Assembly (NCBI GenBank): GCA_001801685.1
Contig: MGYJ01000040.1
Coordinates: 1 to 64,000 of the forward strand
Length of the DNA stretch: 64,000 bases
Source of the DNA: Gammaproteobacteria bacterium RIFCSPHIGHO2_12_FULL_63_22
Lineage (GTDB): Bacteria; Pseudomonadota; Gammaproteobacteria; Xanthomonadales; Xanthomonadaceae
Reading direction: 5' to 3'
Positions 62,081 to 64,000 of this stretch are shown piece after piece. The position numbers and the translations under genes are program-made. A model generated the notes under the pieces. It did not search any database, was not told where the DNA came from, and saw only the letters and a list, made by a program, of their open reading frames with translations. How positions within the stretch are numbered: the stretch's first letter is position 1; the number at the start of each line of letters is the position of its first letter.

Positions 62081-63666
62081 GGTTCGAGCCATCCATCGCG
62101 CATCAACATTTCCTTGAGCGGCCGCAATTGCGTTTCATAGCGACGCCAGCCATCGACGGCGCGGCGGTGGATCGGTTCACGCACCTGCACGCTGCTGGCA
62201 GTGGTGACGCGGCCGCCGCCGGTTTCGATCTCGACGCATTCGGGAAGCCACTGCAGTCCGCAATGCGCGAACACGCGCTGGCTGGCGGCCACCGGGTCGG
62301 CGACCAGGCCTTCGTACGACACATCGAGCACGCGGCCCGGGAATTGGTCGTGCCAGTGCGACATCAGGCGCCGGTAGCGACCGTAGTGCGCGGCCAGTTC
62401 GCCCAGGTCGTAGCTGTACGGATACGCCTCGGTGAACAATTCCTTGAGGTTGGAAAAACAGGTGTCCATCGGGTGCCGCGTCATGTGCAGGATGCGCGCC
62501 CGGGGCAAGGCGCGCGCGATCAAGCCGACGTGCAGGAAATTGGGCGGCATCTTGTCGGTGAAGAAAGCCTTGCCGCGCGCGCGCCAGCTGGCATGGTCGA
62601 GATAGCGATCGCCGAGCACGGCCGGCGACTCGGACTGCGCTGCGGCAAGTACGCCGGCATCCAGGAAGGACCTGGAAAACCGGTTGGCGCACCAGCGCAA
62701 TTGCAGCGGAAAGTCATCGAGCTCGCCGGCGTTTTCCACGTCGGGATGTCGGCCGAGGATGCGCTCGAGCAGGGTCGTGCCCGTGCGCGGCATGCCGACG
62801 ATGAAGATTGGCGTCGGCGCATCCCGATCCGGCGTCCCCGATTGCACGGGCGCATTGGCGCCTTGCACCGTATGCAGGAATTCGAAGGCTGCGCGTTCAT
62901 CTTCCGCGCGGTAATTGAGTTGCTGGCGCTTGGCGCGGCAACCCGCTTCCAGCGCGCGCCACGCCTCGTCGGTGCGGCCGGTGTCGTCGAGTTCCTTGAA
63001 CAAGGCGAAGCCCAGGTAGGCCGCGCTGGTCGGATCGGGCCCTTGCCCAAGCAATGACTGCAACCGATGGATGTGGTTGGCGTCCTTGCCCTGGCGGCGC
63101 ACGCGCGACAGCGCCCAGTGGGCTTGCGCGTGCCGCGGCGCCAGCGCGAGGCAGGATTCGAGCGTCTGCCCTGCCGCGTCGAGCTTGCCGTCGAACAGTT
63201 GCAGCGTCGCGCGCGAGTACAGGGATGCCGGATCGGCGCCGCCGAGTCGCTCGACTTCGTCGAGCAGGGAGTTGGCGAGGTCCGCCTGTTCGAGCTGGCT
63301 GGCCAGCTGCGCGACCTCCATCAGCAAGGCGCGGTCGCCCGCGGCACGGATGCCTGCATGGCCCAGGCAGTTGATGGCGGCCGCGGCCTCGCCCAATCGG
63401 TGCAGCATGCCCGCGAGCATGGCCAACAGGTAAGGGTCTTCGGGCCCGGTTGCGACGATGGCCATCAATTGCGCCAACGATTCGCGATAGCGTCCCTGCG
63501 TCGTGGCCAGCGTGGACAGGCGAAGGCGGGCCATCACGTGGCCGGCATCAAGCACGACCAGCGCCTCAAGCGCGGCGCGGGCCGCATCGGGGTTCTTCGC
63601 GGCCAGGTGCTGCTCGGCGCGCTCCCAAAGGCTCGCCAGTCGTCCTGCCTGCTCGGTGCCGATCAT
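62077..63666 (-). CDS. TPR-containing sulfotransferase 3
   Basis: A 529-residue protein, the longest of the three. TPR-like helices to ~270 (RAEQHLAAKNPDAARAALEALVVLDAGHVMARLRL; DGKLDAAGQTLESCLALAPRHAQAHWALSRV). Sulfotransferase part: IFIVGMPRTGTTLLERILGRHPDVENAGELDDFPLQL (~290), ILHMTRHPMDTCFSNLKELF (3' motif), VLDVSYEGLVADPVAASQRVFAHCGLQW and TTASSVQVREPIHRRAVDGWRRYETQL. It is coupled to number 2 and lies 168 bases downstream of the TonB receptor stop, on the same strand. Confidence 0.92.
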   Translation of the reverse strand: MIGTEQAGRLASLWERAEQHLAAKNPDAARAALEALVVLDAGHVMARLRLSTLATTQGRYRESLAQLMAIVATGPEDPYLLAMLAGMLHRLGEAAAAINCLGHAGIRAAGDRALLMEVAQLASQLEQADLANSLLDEVERLGGADPASLYSRATLQLFDGKLDAAGQTLESCLALAPRHAQAHWALSRVRRQGKDANHIHRLQSLLGQGPDPTSAAYLGFALFKELDDTGRTDEAWRALEAGCRAKRQQLNYRAEDERAAFEFLHTVQGANAPVQSGTPDRDAPTPIFIVGMPRTGTTLLERILGRHPDVENAGELDDFPLQLRWCANRFSRSFLDAGVLAAAQSESPAVLGDRYLDHASWRARGKAFFTDKMPPNFLHVGLIARALPRARILHMTRHPMDTCFSNLKELFTEAYPYSYDLGELAAHYGRYRRLMSHWHDQFPGRVLDVSYEGLVADPVAASQRVFAHCGLQWLPECVEIETGGGRVTTASSVQVREPIHRRAVDGWRRYETQLRPLKEMLMRDGWLEP

Positions 63667-63714
63667 TCCAGGTTCAATCCACGCGTGCGAGGCAAGGATT
63701 GTCGCATCGCTTCC

Positions 63715-63780
63715 GGCATCCTGCCCGGCGGTCGCTTACGGCATCCTGCCTCCCGCGACACTTGGGCGTCCTGCCCGGCG
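63715..63780. repeat. Three imperfect 25-base tandem repeats
   Basis: Units begin at 63715, 63740 and 63765 with GGCATCCTGCCCGGCG, GGCATCCTGCCTCCCG and GGCGTCCTGCCCGGCG. They are spaced exactly 25 bases. They lie between the TPR-sulfotransferase 3 start and the TonB receptor terminator, in the likely promoter region of the former. Confidence 0.6.
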
Positions 63781-63810
63781 AAAAAAAGCGGCCGCCCGAA
63801 GGCGGCCGCT
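63781..63810 (-). terminator. Intrinsic terminator of the TonB receptor gene
   Basis: AGCGGCCGCC and GGCGGCCGCT form a perfect 10-bp stem on a 4-base loop; on the minus strand it is followed by seven T. It lies 25 bases after the receptor stop. Confidence 0.93.
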
Positions 63811-63834
63811 GAACAACCACAATTGAAACGATTA

Positions 63835-64000
63835 TCAGAAGTCGTACTGGACCATGAAGCGGACCGAACGCGGCGTCTGGAAGCCCGTGGGGGTCTTGTA
63901 ACGATCCGGCTGCGGCGTACCGGCAGCGTTCTCGCCCTGCTCGATCACGGTCGTGACAGCATGCTCGTTGAGCACGTTGAACACGTCGGCCTTGAACATC
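63835..64000 (-). CDS. TonB-dependent receptor, C-terminal end (cut by window edge)
   Basis: The last ~54 residues are visible: MFKADVFNVLNEHAVTTVIEQG, then a proline-rich loop and PRSVRFMVQYDF at the end. The FNVLN motif and terminal aromatic (F) after alternating residues are typical of the last strands of TonB-dependent outer-membrane receptors of the Oar type. Ligand and full length lie outside the window. Being next to the TPR-sulfotransferases is a frequent pattern in this bacterial order. Confidence 0.85.
   Translation of the reverse strand, partial: MFKADVFNVLNEHAVTTVIEQGENAAGTPQPDRYKTPTGFQTPRSVRFMVQYDF

Overview
The window reads as chromosomal DNA of a high-GC gammaproteobacterium of the order Xanthomonadales (Lysobacterales). 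Three things point there: the type II secretion genes stand in the Xanthomonas xps order (E-F-G-H-I-J-K-L-M-N-D, with N in place of C); rpsU is followed by a yqeY-type gene and dnaG; and there are several TPR-sulfotransferases next to a TonB-dependent receptor. Genus and species cannot be fixed from the sequence alone. I saw no phage, plasmid, CRISPR array, tRNA or rRNA. Nearly all of the window is coding, and most neighbouring genes overlap by 1-4 bases in operons.

Layout. 1-1264: two family 2 glycosyltransferases (the first cut by the window edge) read on from the secretion operon. 1290-11766 (minus): a complete xps-type type II secretion operon. 11821-15669: purL. 15755-16519: a DsbC-like periplasmic disulfide isomerase. 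16737-19493 (plus): lipoprotein prolyl aminopeptidase, CPBP membrane protease, TrhA/hemolysin III protein. 19497-20709 (minus): a sulfotransferase paired with an Asp/Asn beta-hydroxylase-like dioxygenase. 20776-23818 (minus): CBS-domain protein, GtrB-like glycosyltransferase, mtgA and a DUF4440-like exported protein. 23892-25866: hslO and an exported protein of unknown function. 25937-30797 (plus): a lipid cluster of acyl-CoA dehydrogenase, crotonase, wax ester synthase/DGAT and alpha/beta hydrolase. 30798-31375: the only large gene-free stretch, occupied by a long imperfect inverted repeat. 31376-34519: putA. 34841-42768 (plus): a full aa3-type cytochrome c oxidase and assembly cluster (coxB, ctaD, a 39-residue membrane peptide, ctaG, ctaE, surf1, an Sco-like protein, ctaA, ctaB). 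42765-46470 (minus): rpsU, yqeY-like gene, dnaG and a beta-propeller protein. 46605-51873 (plus, one gene minus): tsaD, folB, folK, a membrane protein, a pteridine reductase, a MidA/NDUFAF7-like methyltransferase and a VanZ-like protein. 51904-56037 (minus): lytic transglycosylase, NDUFA9-like NAD(P)-binding protein and cca. 56097-58526 (plus): TauE/SafE transporter and TPR-sulfotransferase 1. 58550-60527 (minus): ECF sigma factor, putative anti-sigma factor and DUF4097 protein. 60593-63666 (minus): TPR-sulfotransferases 2 and 3. 63835 to the end: C-terminus of a TonB-dependent receptor.

How they work together. The secretion operon builds an envelope-spanning exporter of folded proteins, for which DsbC-like disulfide isomerisation is a natural partner. 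The oxidase region carries structural subunits, copper insertion (CtaG, Sco-like), Surf1 and both heme A enzymes, so it looks self-sufficient for aa3 oxidase. The lipid cluster suggests turnover or storage of neutral lipids. FolB, FolK and the pteridine reductase form a pterin/folate group. The most open question is the sulfation theme: three TPR-sulfotransferases and one simpler sulfotransferase within about 43 kb, the first paired with a dioxygenase and the last ones next to a TonB receptor and an ECF sigma/anti-sigma pair. What they sulfate is not visible here.
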